The notes beneath the pieces are model-generated. The model did not search any database and was not told the origin of the DNA. It saw only the letters and a program-made list of their open reading frames with translations. A stretch of 64,000 nt of DNA from Paracoccaceae bacterium (lineage in GTDB: Bacteria; Pseudomonadota; Alphaproteobacteria; Rhodobacterales; Rhodobacteraceae). Below are positions 38,349 to 47,780 of the stretch, piece by piece. Position numbers and translations under genes: made by a program. The stretch spans positions 420,136-484,135 of the forward strand of contig JAWPMR010000001.1 of assembly GCA_033344815.1 (NCBI GenBank). The letters are read 5' to 3'. Position 1 is the first letter of the stretch; every line of letters starts with the position of its first letter.

Positions 38349-38458
38349 GCCAATTGCGTGAGTGCGGAGCGTTTGGCATCGCCGGTTTCAGGCCTTTTCA
38401 CCGCTGGACACCACCGTGCGCACTGCTACGGTTCGTGGAAAATCAAAGGAGTCGCCCG

Positions 38459-39832
38459 ATGTCTTTAGACGCCGTTTTATCCCGAATTGATGCTGATCTG
38501 CCTGCAGCAACGGACCGCCTTCTTGAGTTGCTGCGTATCCCCTCCATCTCAACAGATCCCGCATTCAAAGATGCCTGTGATCAGGCGGCAGACTGGTTGG
38601 TCACGGATCTGAACCGCCTTGGCATTGCCACCCAGAAACGTTCGACGCCGGGGCACCCGATGGTGGTCGGACATATTGATGGCCCGGGTCCGCACTTACT
38701 GTTTTACGGTCACTATGACGTGCAACCTGTTGATCCGCTTGACCTTTGGGACAACGATCCTTTTGATCCGAAGATAGAAGATACCGCCAAAGGACGTGTC
38801 ATTCGCGGACGCGGTTCTTCTGATGACAAGGGCCAGTTGATGACGTTCATTGAGGCCTGCCGCGCCTGGAAAGCCGAACATGGCAGCTTGCCTTGCAAGA
38901 TCACGTTCTTCTTTGAGGGGGAAGAAGAGAGCGGCTCCCCTTCCCTTGTGCCCTTCATGGAGGAAAACGCCCAGGAGCTGAAATCTGACATCGCGCTGAT
39001 CTGTGACACCGGGCTTTTTGAAAGCAAGACACCAGCGATTGTGACCATGCTGCGTGGTTTGCTGGGCGAAGAGATCACGATCACCGGACCGGATGTGGAT
39101 TTGCATTCAGGAATGTATGGCGGTGTGGCGATCAATCCCATCCGCGTGATGTCACGCATCATCGCTGCGCTGCATGACGAAGAAGGGCGCATCACCGTTC
39201 CGGGATTTTATGATGGCGTACCGGAGCTTTCCGACGAGATGGAAGCGCAATGGCAGGGGTTGGCCTTTGATCATGCAGGGTTTCTGGGAGATGTGGGACT
39301 GTCCTACCCAGCGGGCGAGCAGGACCGCACGCCACTGGAGATGATCTGGTCGCGCCCAACCTGCGAAGTCAACGGGATTTGGGGCGGATACACGGGCGAT
39401 GGCTTTAAAACCGTCCTGCCCGCCATGGCACAGGCAAAGATCAGTTTCCGACTGGTTGGCGATCAGGATCCGCTTTTGATCCGGGAAAATTTCCGCGCAA
39501 TGGTACGCGAGATGCTGCCCGAAGACTGTGAGGTCAGTTTTAGTGAACATGGCGCCAGCAAAGCCTCGATGACCGAAACCGACGATCCCAGTTTTGAAGC
39601 GGCGCGTCGCGCCCTGAGCGACGAGTGGCAAGTACCAGCGGCCTATGTCGGGTGCGGCGGGTCGATTCCGATTGCAGGCTTCTTCCAGAATATTCTGGGA
39701 ACAACGCCGATGTTAGTCGGTTTCGGCAAGGACGATGATGCGATCCATTCGCCGAATGAAAAGTACGATTTGGAGAGTTTCCACAAAGGGATCCGCAGTT
39801 GGGCGCGTATTCTGGCGGCACTCGCAACGTGA
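38459..39832 (+). CDS. M20 family dipeptidase/peptidase
   Basis: A 457-residue zinc peptidase of the M20 family (CNDP-like). Metal ligands are in HLLFYGHYDVQPVDP, IRGRGSSDDKGQ and FEGEEESGSPSL. A dimerisation lid domain sits at about 200-320. It is cytoplasmic and trims dipeptides or related amides. The ATG at 38459, after AAAGGAG, is used rather than the longer ORF from 38354. It may share the FNR-type box with hemA, which is divergent. Confidence 0.9.
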   Translation: MSLDAVLSRIDADLPAATDRLLELLRIPSISTDPAFKDACDQAADWLVTDLNRLGIATQKRSTPGHPMVVGHIDGPGPHLLFYGHYDVQPVDPLDLWDNDPFDPKIEDTAKGRVIRGRGSSDDKGQLMTFIEACRAWKAEHGSLPCKITFFFEGEEESGSPSLVPFMEENAQELKSDIALICDTGLFESKTPAIVTMLRGLLGEEITITGPDVDLHSGMYGGVAINPIRVMSRIIAALHDEEGRITVPGFYDGVPELSDEMEAQWQGLAFDHAGFLGDVGLSYPAGEQDRTPLEMIWSRPTCEVNGIWGGYTGDGFKTVLPAMAQAKISFRLVGDQDPLLIRENFRAMVREMLPEDCEVSFSEHGASKASMTETDDPSFEAARRALSDEWQVPAAYVGCGGSIPIAGFFQNILGTTPMLVGFGKDDDAIHSPNEKYDLESFHKGIRSWARILAALAT

Positions 39833-39848
39833 TCGCCGTGCGGATCGC

Positions 39849-39876
39849 GCGGTGGCCTGAAGCCCACCCTACGGTG
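39849..39876 (+). repeat. REP-like hairpin after the M20 gene
   Basis: GGTGGCCTGAAGCCCACCCT forms an imperfect hairpin (GGTGG/CCACC). It resembles REP-type elements with GGTGGGCTTCAGCCCACC cores. Single copy here. It sits 15 bases after the M20 stop. Confidence 0.45.
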
Positions 39877-39886
39877 CCTTTGTCCA

Positions 39887-40762
39887 GTGGGTGAGGAATT
39901 CAAAAAGCTGTTTGCAGATGTGAATGGCCAGCGCATTTGTTATGCGACCCTGGGCTCTGGCCCCCCCCTCTTGCTGTTACATGGGTTTCCGCAAACACAT
40001 GATTTGTGGCGCGAGGTGGGAGCGACGCTGAACGATGATTTTACCGTGATCGCGCCCGATTTGCGCGGGTATGGTGCGAGTTCGAAGCCACAAGGCACCG
40101 AAAATTACACCTTTCGCCATATGGCGGGGGATCAATCCGCATTGATGCAACATCTGGGATTCACGGAGTTTCACGTCGCAGGGCATGATCGGGGGGGACG
40201 CGTGGCCCACCGGCTCGCCCTCGACGCGCCTGAACAGGTACTGAGCCTGACAGTAATGGACATTGTGCCCACGCACTTACTGCTAGACCAACTCTCGCGG
40301 CAGGTTGCAACCGCCTACTACCATTGGTTTTTCCTCGCTCAACCCACGCCTTTCCCCGAAACGATGATCGGGCATGACCCGGACCGGTATTTCGAAAGCT
40401 GCCTGTTGGGCTGGGGCGCGGCACTCTTGTCTGACTTTGATGCAAAAGCGCTCGCCGCCTATCGCAAGGCGTGGCGCGACCCGGATGCCATTCGCGGCAT
40501 GTGTGCTGACTATCGCGCTGCATTGCAATATGACTTTGATCTTGATGCCCAGGATCTTCACCGTCAGGTTACTTGCCCTGCGCTGGTTCTTTACGGGGCG
40601 GATGGCGCAATGGCGCGGGCGTTTGACGTCCCTGCGACTTGGCAGGACAGGCTCTCGGACATGCGTGCCAAGGCCATTTCCGGCGGACATTTTTTTGTGG
40701 ACCAGTCGGCCGATGACACGGCGCAGGCGCTCTCGGACTTTCTGCGTCCGATTGCGGACTGA
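39887..40762 (+). CDS. alpha/beta hydrolase with fluoroacetate dehalogenase active site
   Basis: A 291-residue hydrolase that keeps every residue of the characterised fluoroacetate dehalogenases: nucleophile Asp101 and Arg102/Arg105 in GHDRGGR, Asp125 in VMDIVPT, the halide-binding His146/Trp147 in YYHWFF and Tyr209 in CADYRA, and the general base His268 in SGGHFF. The order and spacing (24 to the second Asp, 45 to His-Trp) match RPA1163. It would hydrolyse haloacetates, and possibly the C-F bond, to glycolate in the cytoplasm. Starts with GTG at 39887, 54 bases after the M20 gene. Substrate is inferred. Confidence 0.87.
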   Translation: MGEEFKKLFADVNGQRICYATLGSGPPLLLLHGFPQTHDLWREVGATLNDDFTVIAPDLRGYGASSKPQGTENYTFRHMAGDQSALMQHLGFTEFHVAGHDRGGRVAHRLALDAPEQVLSLTVMDIVPTHLLLDQLSRQVATAYYHWFFLAQPTPFPETMIGHDPDRYFESCLLGWGAALLSDFDAKALAAYRKAWRDPDAIRGMCADYRAALQYDFDLDAQDLHRQVTCPALVLYGADGAMARAFDVPATWQDRLSDMRAKAISGGHFFVDQSADDTAQALSDFLRPIAD

Positions 40763-41003
40763 CGCGCCTGCGTCCCGCGCAATAAGAGAAGTGAGCGCTG
40801 TGTAATGAGTTCGAAACGCTCCCTGCGCTTATCCGCGCCATGTGCGCCCGTTCGAAGAGTAGCGGGGACGAGCGGACAGATTTGATCTGCCTGTGATTTC
40901 CAGAGACCGAAACCGACGTCTCTGCACGTCGTCCTAAGTTGAACCTTGATTGAAAATACCTTTCGCGCCGCCGCCCAAGATGACGGTATGACGCCAAAAA
41001 GCA

Positions 41004-41027
41004 AAAAGGGACCCGAAGGTCCCTTTT
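41004..41027 (-). terminator. terminator after tRNA-Asp
   Basis: AAAAGGGACC-CGAA-GGTCCCTTTT is a perfect 10-bp inverted repeat with flanking A/T tracts on both sides, just downstream of the tRNA gene in its own direction. Confidence 0.88.
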
Positions 41028-41037
41028 CAAGCAGCGG

Positions 41038-41114
41038 TGGCGCGGTTGACGGGGCTCGAACCCGCGACCCCCGGCGTGACAGGCCGGTACTCTAACCAAC
41101 TGAGCTACAACCGC
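41038..41114 (-). tRNA. tRNA-Asp (GTC)
   Basis: A cloverleaf is visible on the minus strand: acceptor GCGGTTG/CAACCGC, D arm AGCTCAGTTGGTTAGAG, anticodon GTC in CCTGTCACG, T arm with GGTTCGAGCC, discriminator G and an encoded CCA at 41038-41040. Confidence 0.97.
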
Positions 41115-41246
41115 CCTCTGCTCGCCGGGTGTACCCAGCGCGTTTGGACGTATTATGGCGCGCCTCAGGTCACGTCAAGCACGTAGCGCGCCTGAGACAA
41201 CATTTTTTGTAATCATTTTTCGCCACGAGGTCGCTGGACGTGATTT

Positions 41247-41975
41247 TCAGGAACGTCCAAGTCCGCCATCAGGCAAATCATTGAGAATATGGCGCGCCAT
41301 GGCGCTGCCCCAACGTGCATAGAGACGCGGACCCGGATGGAAGCGATCTGAGGCCATCATCGTATCATCAAAACCCCAGTCCGGATCGACAAGCCGGGCT
41401 GAGCCATGCGTATCAAGCCCCCGTTGCTGCGCTGCGTTCATCAAGGATGCGCGATCCCCGAGGAATCCCGCCAGGGGATCAGGGATTGACGGGAACTTGG
41501 CCATCGGCGGCACTGCTGTCACATAGATCCGCCTAACGCCAAAATCGTTTTCCAGGACCTGATGAAACGCGTTGGTTTGTGCAACCCAAGTCATGGGGGC
41601 GACAAGCCGGGTTACATCGTTCACGCCAAGGGCAGTCACGGCGATATCAAACCGCAACTGAGCATTTTTCTTCAGATAGCCCGGCATTTTACGAGTGGTC
41701 ATCCCGGTCTTTGCAACAAGTTGCCAACTTACGGAAAAATTTGCGGCCAATGCATGCGTGAGCCGCCCGCTGAGCGCCTCCAACTGATGATCAGCACCCA
41801 CCCCGGCGGCCGAGGAATCGCCAACGATCAGAACCCTTAGGTCCGGGCCAGATCCAACACGCCCAACACGCGGGCCTTCGGGTTCGGGCAGACGCGGGGT
41901 TTTGCTGATGACCTTCATGGCTTGAAAGGCCAACACGGGCGAAAGGGCTGCCGCTCGCAATCGCGCTCTTACCAT
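41247..41975 (-). CDS. SGNH/GDSL-type hydrolase
   Basis: A 242-residue SGNH-fold hydrolase. Block I is VGDSSAAG (nucleophile Ser), block III is GVNDVTR, and block V is the catalytic Asp/His DRFHPGP near the C-terminus. The start has a basic, then hydrophobic sequence that may be a membrane anchor or signal (MVRARLRAAALSPVLAFQAM). Acts on esters of lipids, sugars or other small molecules; substrate unknown. Monocistronic. Confidence 0.87.
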   Translation of the reverse strand: MVRARLRAAALSPVLAFQAMKVISKTPRLPEPEGPRVGRVGSGPDLRVLIVGDSSAAGVGADHQLEALSGRLTHALAANFSVSWQLVAKTGMTTRKMPGYLKKNAQLRFDIAVTALGVNDVTRLVAPMTWVAQTNAFHQVLENDFGVRRIYVTAVPPMAKFPSIPDPLAGFLGDRASLMNAAQQRGLDTHGSARLVDPDWGFDDTMMASDRFHPGPRLYARWGSAMARHILNDLPDGGLGRS

Positions 41976-42222
41976 GGTGTCGCCTCCGGTCGGGCTAGGC
42001 TGTAAGGCAATGAAACACTGCGTGGGACTTAAAGGAATCGTGGTTTCATCAAAGTTTTTTTCACTCTTGGGACAGGGGATCGCAATGCCATACCATCATT
42101 CTTGGATACCAAAGCCATAACCAGCGCATAGACGCGGGTATTAACAATGTGCTTAACAAACGGTTTCCTGTAGCGACTTCGGAGCAATGTTCGTACACGG
42201 AAAAAAACAATCACCTTTGCAA

Positions 42223-42519
42223 CTAGATCTCACGGTGGTCCCGACTGGCGTTTCGGGAAATCGCTTTATCATCAATACGCCGCGCTGCCTGGTCCAGACG
42301 CGCTGCCATATGGATGATCTCGGAAACATCCCCCGCGTTTTGCTCCAATGCCATTTCGTAGGCTGCATACTCAAGAAACTGGGCGGCGACCTGCATGGCA
42401 TTTTGCGTCCGTTCAGGGTTTGGCAACCGATCAAGAACGGCAAAAACCGGCGAAAGGTCCACAACCTTAGGGGGATCTTGATCCACAGGCCCGGTCATAT
42501 GATGTCCGCTTTCAGCCAT
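42223..42519 (-). CDS. small helical protein, paralog of the next gene
   Basis: A 98-residue soluble helical protein of no recognised family. Its central segment (LDRLPNPERTQNAMQVAAQF, then LEYAAYEMALEQ) closely matches the protein encoded at 42763-43101. ATG 42519 is used; the longer reading starts with TTG at 42624. The two are in the same orientation, 244 bases apart. A helical core with a conserved ER-AM-Q-LEYAA pattern suggests a binding protein; no function known. Confidence 0.6.
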   Translation of the reverse strand: MAESGHHMTGPVDQDPPKVVDLSPVFAVLDRLPNPERTQNAMQVAAQFLEYAAYEMALEQNAGDVSEIIHMAARLDQAARRIDDKAISRNASRDHREI

Positions 42520-42762
42520 TATCGCATTTTCGCTCTCGGCACCGACTGCACCAGAGATGTATTGTCCGGCTCTATTATCGAAAACGGCGTTTTGCGGCGC
42601 AAATTCGCGCGTCGCAGAAATCAAACAGCGCTGCCATTGAGCCGATAAATTTTCCGCCGTTCTAACGTTTACTCTTCGTTAACACATGCGAACATGTCAA
42701 CCCAAGGTAGACTAAACATCTGTCCAAAGCACGTTTGTCGGTAAATAAGACGCATATCTCAC

Positions 42763-43101
42763 CTATTGCAGGCGTGATGCTGCCAAAGCTCCCGCGTAGG
42801 AAAGATCGGGGAGAACTTCAGACGATGATCTGTTGAGTTTTGCCGATGCATCGACCAACTCGGCGACGAAAGTGGCAGGTTCGTGCCCCGCAAGTTCAAA
42901 AGCGGCATATTCCAGAAGCTGTGAAGCAATTTTCATCGCGCGGCTTGATCGCTCTACCAATGGCAATTCGTCCAGCAATTCGACGATGCGATCAATCTCT
43001 TGTTCCGAAGGCTCTCTTCCAGTTTCGCCAAACCCCTTCAGGCCGTTTTTATCATAGAACATCTGCGCACATCCCGTATCTATTCCGCATAGCACCACCA
43101 T
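42763..43101 (-). CDS. small helical protein, paralog of the previous gene
   Basis: A 112-residue protein sharing LL/LD-LP-ER-AM-A-Q-LEYAA with its neighbour, over about 55 residues. The ATG at 43101 has GGAG three bases ahead; 43062 is an alternative. No known family. An orphan cheB-cheD pair lies 7 kb away on the same strand, but a link to chemotaxis is only a guess. Confidence 0.6.
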   Translation of the reverse strand: MVVLCGIDTGCAQMFYDKNGLKGFGETGREPSEQEIDRIVELLDELPLVERSSRAMKIASQLLEYAAFELAGHEPATFVAELVDASAKLNRSSSEVLPDLSYAGALAASRLQ

Positions 43102-43760
43102 TTACTCCAATAACCAGAATCACAGCTCGGCAGACATGGCAAGCGACTCGTAAAACGCAGCTCCAAACAAGTGGTTCTGAGCGATAGTATGCCAGTTTCT
43201 GCGAGAAACCGATATATTTATTTGTGACAGTTTGGAAATGCCAGACACCAGCGCTGCTTGCGCGAACGCTTTGACCATATCCTGGAAGGGCCGGGACACT
43301 CAAAGCGCGTGCCATAGAGCTATGCTTCATTGCAACCAAGTGGGACACTCCAACTGTGCGCATGCGGTGAGATCTCTACGTGGGCGCAGCGTCTTGTGAC
43401 ACAGGCCAAAACACCTCGCTTAAGGGCAAGGATATGTCGGAATGTCATTTATTGTAAGCGGCTTGCTCGTATTTGTAGATAACGGAATTGTCAGCTTTTG
43501 CGGTAATCCAACTCGCCAAGTCGGCCATTCTGTTTCCATTTCAAGGCATCTGCATCTTGTCAGAACCTCTTCAACGCTGTGCCCCGCTCCACTGCGCCTT
43601 TACGTAACACTTGCCGTGCCACTTACTGGTGGTTGCGATGTCGCGTCATAACACCTGATTGGGGCGCTCAGAGCGTGACCCGCGCGTTGCGAAAAGAAGA
43701 AGACGTCAACCAAAGCGCAAACGCACATCGTTCCAAGCGCCAATGTTGCAGCAGGTTTTA
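43102..43760. other. 659-base stretch without a convincing gene
   Basis: No ORF with a good start and coding bias is seen; the ORFs present overlap on both strands and one runs through tRNA-Val. No hairpin terminator is clear. Confidence 0.5.
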
Positions 43761-43836
<76 letters not shown>

Positions 43837-43871
43837 GTTACGCGGCGGTTTAGCTAAAGTCGCGCGCTGCT

Positions 43872-44450
43872 TCAAGCCCCTATCGACAGGCAATTCATTT
43901 CTCCTGCGTCGAGATGGTATACAACCCCTTGCCCACCCGGGAGCATACCTATTTCCGCAATGTCTTTGCCCAAGACGATCAGACGCAACATACGCGAAGT
44001 GATTCCGTGGGTAACCAAGACGGATGGCTCAGACAGATCGTTCAAAAACGCAACGCACCGAGCATGTAATCCAACGAAACCTTCGCCTCCTGGTGCACGA
44101 TCATACAGATCCAAGCCGCTCTCTTCACTCTCATCCACGGGGCGGTCGATGATCAGAGTGTCACGGCGCATGCCCTCCCAGTCTCCGACCGAAATCTCCG
44201 CTAAACGAGCGTCAGTTGTGATTGATCCGAACAGGCCATTCAATGCGATGGAAGCCGTATGAAAGGCGCGTCCCTGAGGGCTGCAATAGGCTTTAAAACC
44301 AGTCAGATCACGCCGTTTCAAGATGCTATGTTGATCCCGCGCCTGCGCCCTGCCCTGATCGGTCAATGCCGAATCCAGCCGCCCTTGTATCCTGTGGTCA
44401 GCGTTCCACAAAGTTTGTCCGTGGCGCAGAATATAGAGCGGCGGCATCAT
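43872..44450 (-). CDS. histidine phosphatase family protein
   Basis: A 192-residue phosphoglycerate-mutase-like phosphatase. The phosphohistidine motif is RHGQTLWN (LYILRHGQTLWN), and the second His is in LVTHGITSRML. The ATG at 44450 follows GGAGAA. A small-molecule phosphatase; substrate not known. It is divergent from the molybdenum hydroxylase small subunit. Confidence 0.87.
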   Translation of the reverse strand: MMPPLYILRHGQTLWNADHRIQGRLDSALTDQGRAQARDQHSILKRRDLTGFKAYCSPQGRAFHTASIALNGLFGSITTDARLAEISVGDWEGMRRDTLIIDRPVDESEESGLDLYDRAPGGEGFVGLHARCVAFLNDLSEPSVLVTHGITSRMLRLIVLGKDIAEIGMLPGGQGVVYHLDAGEMNCLSIGA

Positions 44451-44530
44451 TTGGAGTTCTCCGGTTCGGCAAAGCCAGGGGGTTAAATACTTGTTACACG
44501 TCGATGTCACATCACGTGCCAGATCCGCAA

Positions 44531-44546
44531 TGCCAATTAATCGGCA
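44531..44546. promoter_or_regulatory. imperfect dyad between phosphatase and hydroxylase genes
   Basis: TGCCAATTAATCGGCA, a 16-base imperfect palindrome with TGCC/GGCA arms, about 145 bases upstream of the hydroxylase small subunit. Weak. Confidence 0.3.
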
Positions 44547-44691
44547 AAATGTTGCGCCACGCGATGTTGACGCTGAAAGTCTAGTGAACCGTGATCTTTT
44601 TCGATCCTTTCCAGCTACCAATTCTAGCTTTTGAACCTACTTGTTAACCAAGTTGAACGGATTTGTTAGCGCAACCCGAAAGGAAGCTTTC

Positions 44692-45153
44692 ATGACAATA
44701 GATCTTAAACTGAACGGCGAGACCCACGCGGTTGATGCCGAGCCCGGGACACCTTTGTTGTGGGTGATCCGCGATGACCTCAAGATGACAGGAACAAAAT
44801 TTGGCTGTGGCGTGGCGGCATGTGGTTCCTGCACTGTGCATGTTGATGGCGTGCCTGTCCGGTCCTGCCAAACCTACATCGAGGATCTTGAAGGCTCCGA
44901 AGTTACGACGATCGAAGGGCTCACCTCGGATGTGGCGAAGGCGGTGCAAACCGCCTGGGCGGAACTGGACGTCGTGCAATGCGGTTACTGCCAATCCGGC
45001 CAGATCATGTCTGCGGTTGGATTGCTGAGCGAAAACGCGAAACCAACCGTTGATGATATTGACGACTATATGAACGGCAATGCATGCCGCTGCGCCACGT
45101 ATCAACGCATCCGCGCTGCCATATTACGCGCTTCAGATTTGATGGAGGCCTGA
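44692..45153 (+). CDS. molybdenum hydroxylase [2Fe-2S] small subunit (IorA/CoxS-like)
   Basis: A 153-residue iron-sulfur subunit with the two cluster regions: plant-type ferredoxin cysteines (CGVAACGSCTVHVDG then RSC) and the C-terminal CGYCQSGQIM and CRCATY. It passes electrons from the molybdenum cofactor. The ATG at 44692 follows AGGAAG. It is followed after 3 bases by the catalytic subunit. Confidence 0.93.
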   Translation: MTIDLKLNGETHAVDAEPGTPLLWVIRDDLKMTGTKFGCGVAACGSCTVHVDGVPVRSCQTYIEDLEGSEVTTIEGLTSDVAKAVQTAWAELDVVQCGYCQSGQIMSAVGLLSENAKPTVDDIDDYMNGNACRCATYQRIRAAILRASDLMEA

Positions 45154-45156
45154 GTC

Positions 45157-47334
45157 ATGACACTAACAACATCCAGACGCGGCTTTCTCGCTTCCGCAAC
45201 AGCAGCAACGGGCCTTCTGGCCATTGGCATCTCCCCTCGGGGCGCTTTGGCCAAAGCGAGTGAAGGGGCATTGAACCCCTTTGTGACAATCTCTTCGGAC
45301 GGCACCGTGACAGCGATTGTCAAGCATTTTGAAAAAGGCCAAGGCACTGCGACGGGTCTGTCGACATTGATCGCTGAGGAATTGAACATGTCACTGGATG
45401 CGATTAAATACGAATTCGCGCCTTCAGATCCGACCGTTTACAATAATTCGCTTTTTGGCCCCTATCAGGGGACGGGCGGCTCAACGGCCATGGCAAATTC
45501 CTACATGCAGTATCGAACTGCCGGGGCTGCTGCGCGGGAGATGTTGATCTCTGCGGCGGCCAACCGTTGGGGCGTGAGCGCGTCTGAGCTTGCCCTGTCA
45601 AATGGCGTTGTTTCAGGTGCAGGCAACGCAGCATCAATCGGCGAGTTGGTCGCAGATGCTGCCATGTTGGAGGTGCCTGCTGACCCGAGGCTCAAAGATC
45701 CGTCTGAGTTCACAATCATTGGTAATCCTGACGTGCACCGCACCGATCAAGGCCCCAAGATCGACGGGACAGCAAAATTTGCCATGGACTTGCATCTGGA
45801 TGATCAGATGGTCGTCGTGATCAAACGCAGCCCGCGCATGGGCGGCACGGTGGCATCATTTGACGACACAGCCGCAACGGAAATCAAAGGTTTCATACAA
45901 GCGCTGGCGCTGCCAAATGGTGCGGGTGTCGCAGTCTATGCTGATAAAACCTGGGCTGCTTTCCAGGCACGCGACGCTATTGAGGTGACGTGGGACTTTT
46001 CCGCCGCCGAGACGCGCAGTTCCGGCGACGTCCGTCGAGAACTACTCGCGGCACTGGATGACAATGCGGAATTTGACGCGTCCTCAGAAAGCGACCTGTC
46101 AGATACTCTGCAAGCCATAGAAGGGGCCGCCCAGATTGTTGAGGAGACCTTTTACTTCCCGCTTCTGGCACATGCTCCCATGGAGCCGCTAGGGGCTACG
46201 ATTGAACCACTTGCCGACGGCACTGTCGTTATTCATGACGGCGCACAGTTTCCGACCAGCGACCACAGTGTTCTGTCGCAGATCCTCGAATTGCCGATGG
46301 AGAAGGTTAAGGTCAACACAATTCTGGCCGGTGGTTCCTTTGGACGGCGCGCAACCCCAAGCGCGGATTATCAGGTCGAGGTCGCACTGGCATTTGCAAT
46401 GACAGACCGCACACGGCCGGTGAAGCTGGTCTGGTCGCGCGAAGATGACATCACCGGTGGCTATTACCGTCCGGCCTTCGCGCACAAGGTGCGAGTCGGA
46501 TTGGATGATGCGGGCAAGATCGTGGGTTGGGATCACCGCATCGCCGGTCAATCCATTTTCAAGGGGACCTTTTTCGAAAGCGTTATGGTGCATGGCGGCA
46601 TTGATCATGCCTCCGTTGAGGGTGCCGCCGACACGCCTTATGACATTCCGGGGATGCATTTCGGCCTAACGGATAACAAACCTGCAACAACGTTGCTTTG
46701 GTGGCGGTCTGTCGGCCACAGCCATACGGCATATGTCATGGAAAGCATGATGGATATTGCGGCCAAGGCTGCACAACGGGACGCGGTCGGATTTCGCCTG
46801 GAGTATCTGTCAGGCGGCACAGCCGATCAACAACGCAAGGCCGCTGTTTTGAAGCTTGCGGCACAAAAAGCAGGTTGGGGACGTTCCGGCCCGGGTCGTA
46901 GTCAGGGCGTTGCTGTGCATAAATCCTTTGGATCATATGTGGCACAGGTTGCCGAGATTTCGCGTGATGAGACTGGCGCAGTGAAAATTGAAAAAATCAC
47001 GGCGGCAGTGGATTGCGGCTTACCGGTCAACCCGAACGTCATCAAAGCCCAGATCGAGGGCGGCATCGGCTATGGAATAGGCGCGGTCATGCGTAACGAA
47101 ATCACGCTGAGCAATGGGGAAACTGATCAACTCAACTTTCCTGACTACGAACCACTGCGTATTCACGATATCGCCGAAATCGAAACGCATATCATTCCAT
47201 CTGCCGAGGCACCTACGGGGATTGGTGAACCCGGCACACCGCCTGCGGGGCCCGCGTTGGCAAATGCGATCGCGGTGGAGGGACCAAGGATCACATCGCT
47301 GCCGATGAGCAATGAGGGTGTGGATTTCGTCTAG
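45157..47334 (+). CDS. molybdenum hydroxylase catalytic subunit (IorB-like aldehyde/N-heterocycle oxidoreductase)
   Basis: A 725-residue molybdopterin subunit of the isoquinoline 1-oxidoreductase/aldehyde oxidoreductase type. MTLTTSRRGFLASATAATG is a twin-arginine signal, so the enzyme is periplasmic and must carry the small subunit along. The catalytic Glu is expected near GIGEPGTPPAGPALANAIA. No FAD subunit, electron acceptor or XdhC-type insertion protein is in the window. Substrate could be an aldehyde or N-heterocycle. A hairpin follows the stop. Confidence 0.9.
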   Translation: MTLTTSRRGFLASATAATGLLAIGISPRGALAKASEGALNPFVTISSDGTVTAIVKHFEKGQGTATGLSTLIAEELNMSLDAIKYEFAPSDPTVYNNSLFGPYQGTGGSTAMANSYMQYRTAGAAAREMLISAAANRWGVSASELALSNGVVSGAGNAASIGELVADAAMLEVPADPRLKDPSEFTIIGNPDVHRTDQGPKIDGTAKFAMDLHLDDQMVVVIKRSPRMGGTVASFDDTAATEIKGFIQALALPNGAGVAVYADKTWAAFQARDAIEVTWDFSAAETRSSGDVRRELLAALDDNAEFDASSESDLSDTLQAIEGAAQIVEETFYFPLLAHAPMEPLGATIEPLADGTVVIHDGAQFPTSDHSVLSQILELPMEKVKVNTILAGGSFGRRATPSADYQVEVALAFAMTDRTRPVKLVWSREDDITGGYYRPAFAHKVRVGLDDAGKIVGWDHRIAGQSIFKGTFFESVMVHGGIDHASVEGAADTPYDIPGMHFGLTDNKPATTLLWWRSVGHSHTAYVMESMMDIAAKAAQRDAVGFRLEYLSGGTADQQRKAAVLKLAAQKAGWGRSGPGRSQGVAVHKSFGSYVAQVAEISRDETGAVKIEKITAAVDCGLPVNPNVIKAQIEGGIGYGIGAVMRNEITLSNGETDQLNFPDYEPLRIHDIAEIETHIIPSAEAPTGIGEPGTPPAGPALANAIAVEGPRITSLPMSNEGVDFV

Positions 47335-47356
47335 ACCTTCAAGCGTTTCATAATCA

Positions 47357-47388
47357 AAGTCCGCGCGCAGCATAGTGAGCGCGGGCTT
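47357..47388 (+). terminator. hairpin after the molybdenum hydroxylase operon
   Basis: AAGTCCGCGC (47357-47366) pairs with GCGCGGGCTT (47379-47388), a 10-bp stem with one T-G pair, 22 bases after the stop. No long T-run. Confidence 0.55.
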
Positions 47389-47516
47389 GTGTCAAATATA
47401 ATGGTCAACCTGTTTCCTTGCTCGGCACTTTAAAACTATGGTTGGAATTTCGGACCCCACATCGCGTGTGCATCAACTTCAGATTACATGTTCGGAAGTT
47501 TCAAGGCTGCCAGGGG

Positions 47517-47780
47517 TCATGACCTCTGCGGAAAATGGGCTCGCTGATCAAGTGTCTCTATGTCGCGAACAACCTGATCCAGGCGGGTCGCCAACTCCCC
47601 AAGTATTGGATGCGCACGGCCGCCTTGATTTTGCTCTACAGCGGCAAGATATCCGACAAGTTCACACAGCACCGATTTGGTTTCGTCCAGTACATCCCTG
47701 CTGACTTTGTCCAAATCACGCCCCCCAATGATTGAATTGTTAAGTGGTGAATTATGTGCCACTGGCACTTTTTTCAACAT
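47517..47780 (-). CDS. possible small helical protein
   Basis: An 87-residue ORF on the minus strand whose second half (GYLAAVEQNQG, then LATRLDQVVRDIETLD) faintly resembles the small paralogs at 42.2-43.1 kb (MALEQNAG, AARLDQAARRI). No clear ribosome site; ATG 47780 or TTG 47798 are possible starts. Doubtful but plausible. Confidence 0.35.
   Translation of the reverse strand: MLKKVPVAHNSPLNNSIIGGRDLDKVSRDVLDETKSVLCELVGYLAAVEQNQGGRAHPILGELATRLDQVVRDIETLDQRAHFPQRS

Noticed and set aside
42141..42157. TTAAC-N7-TTAAC as a CtrA site
   Set aside because: The TTAA-to-TTAA gap is 8 bases, not 7, and the position is downstream of the small gene, not in a promoter.
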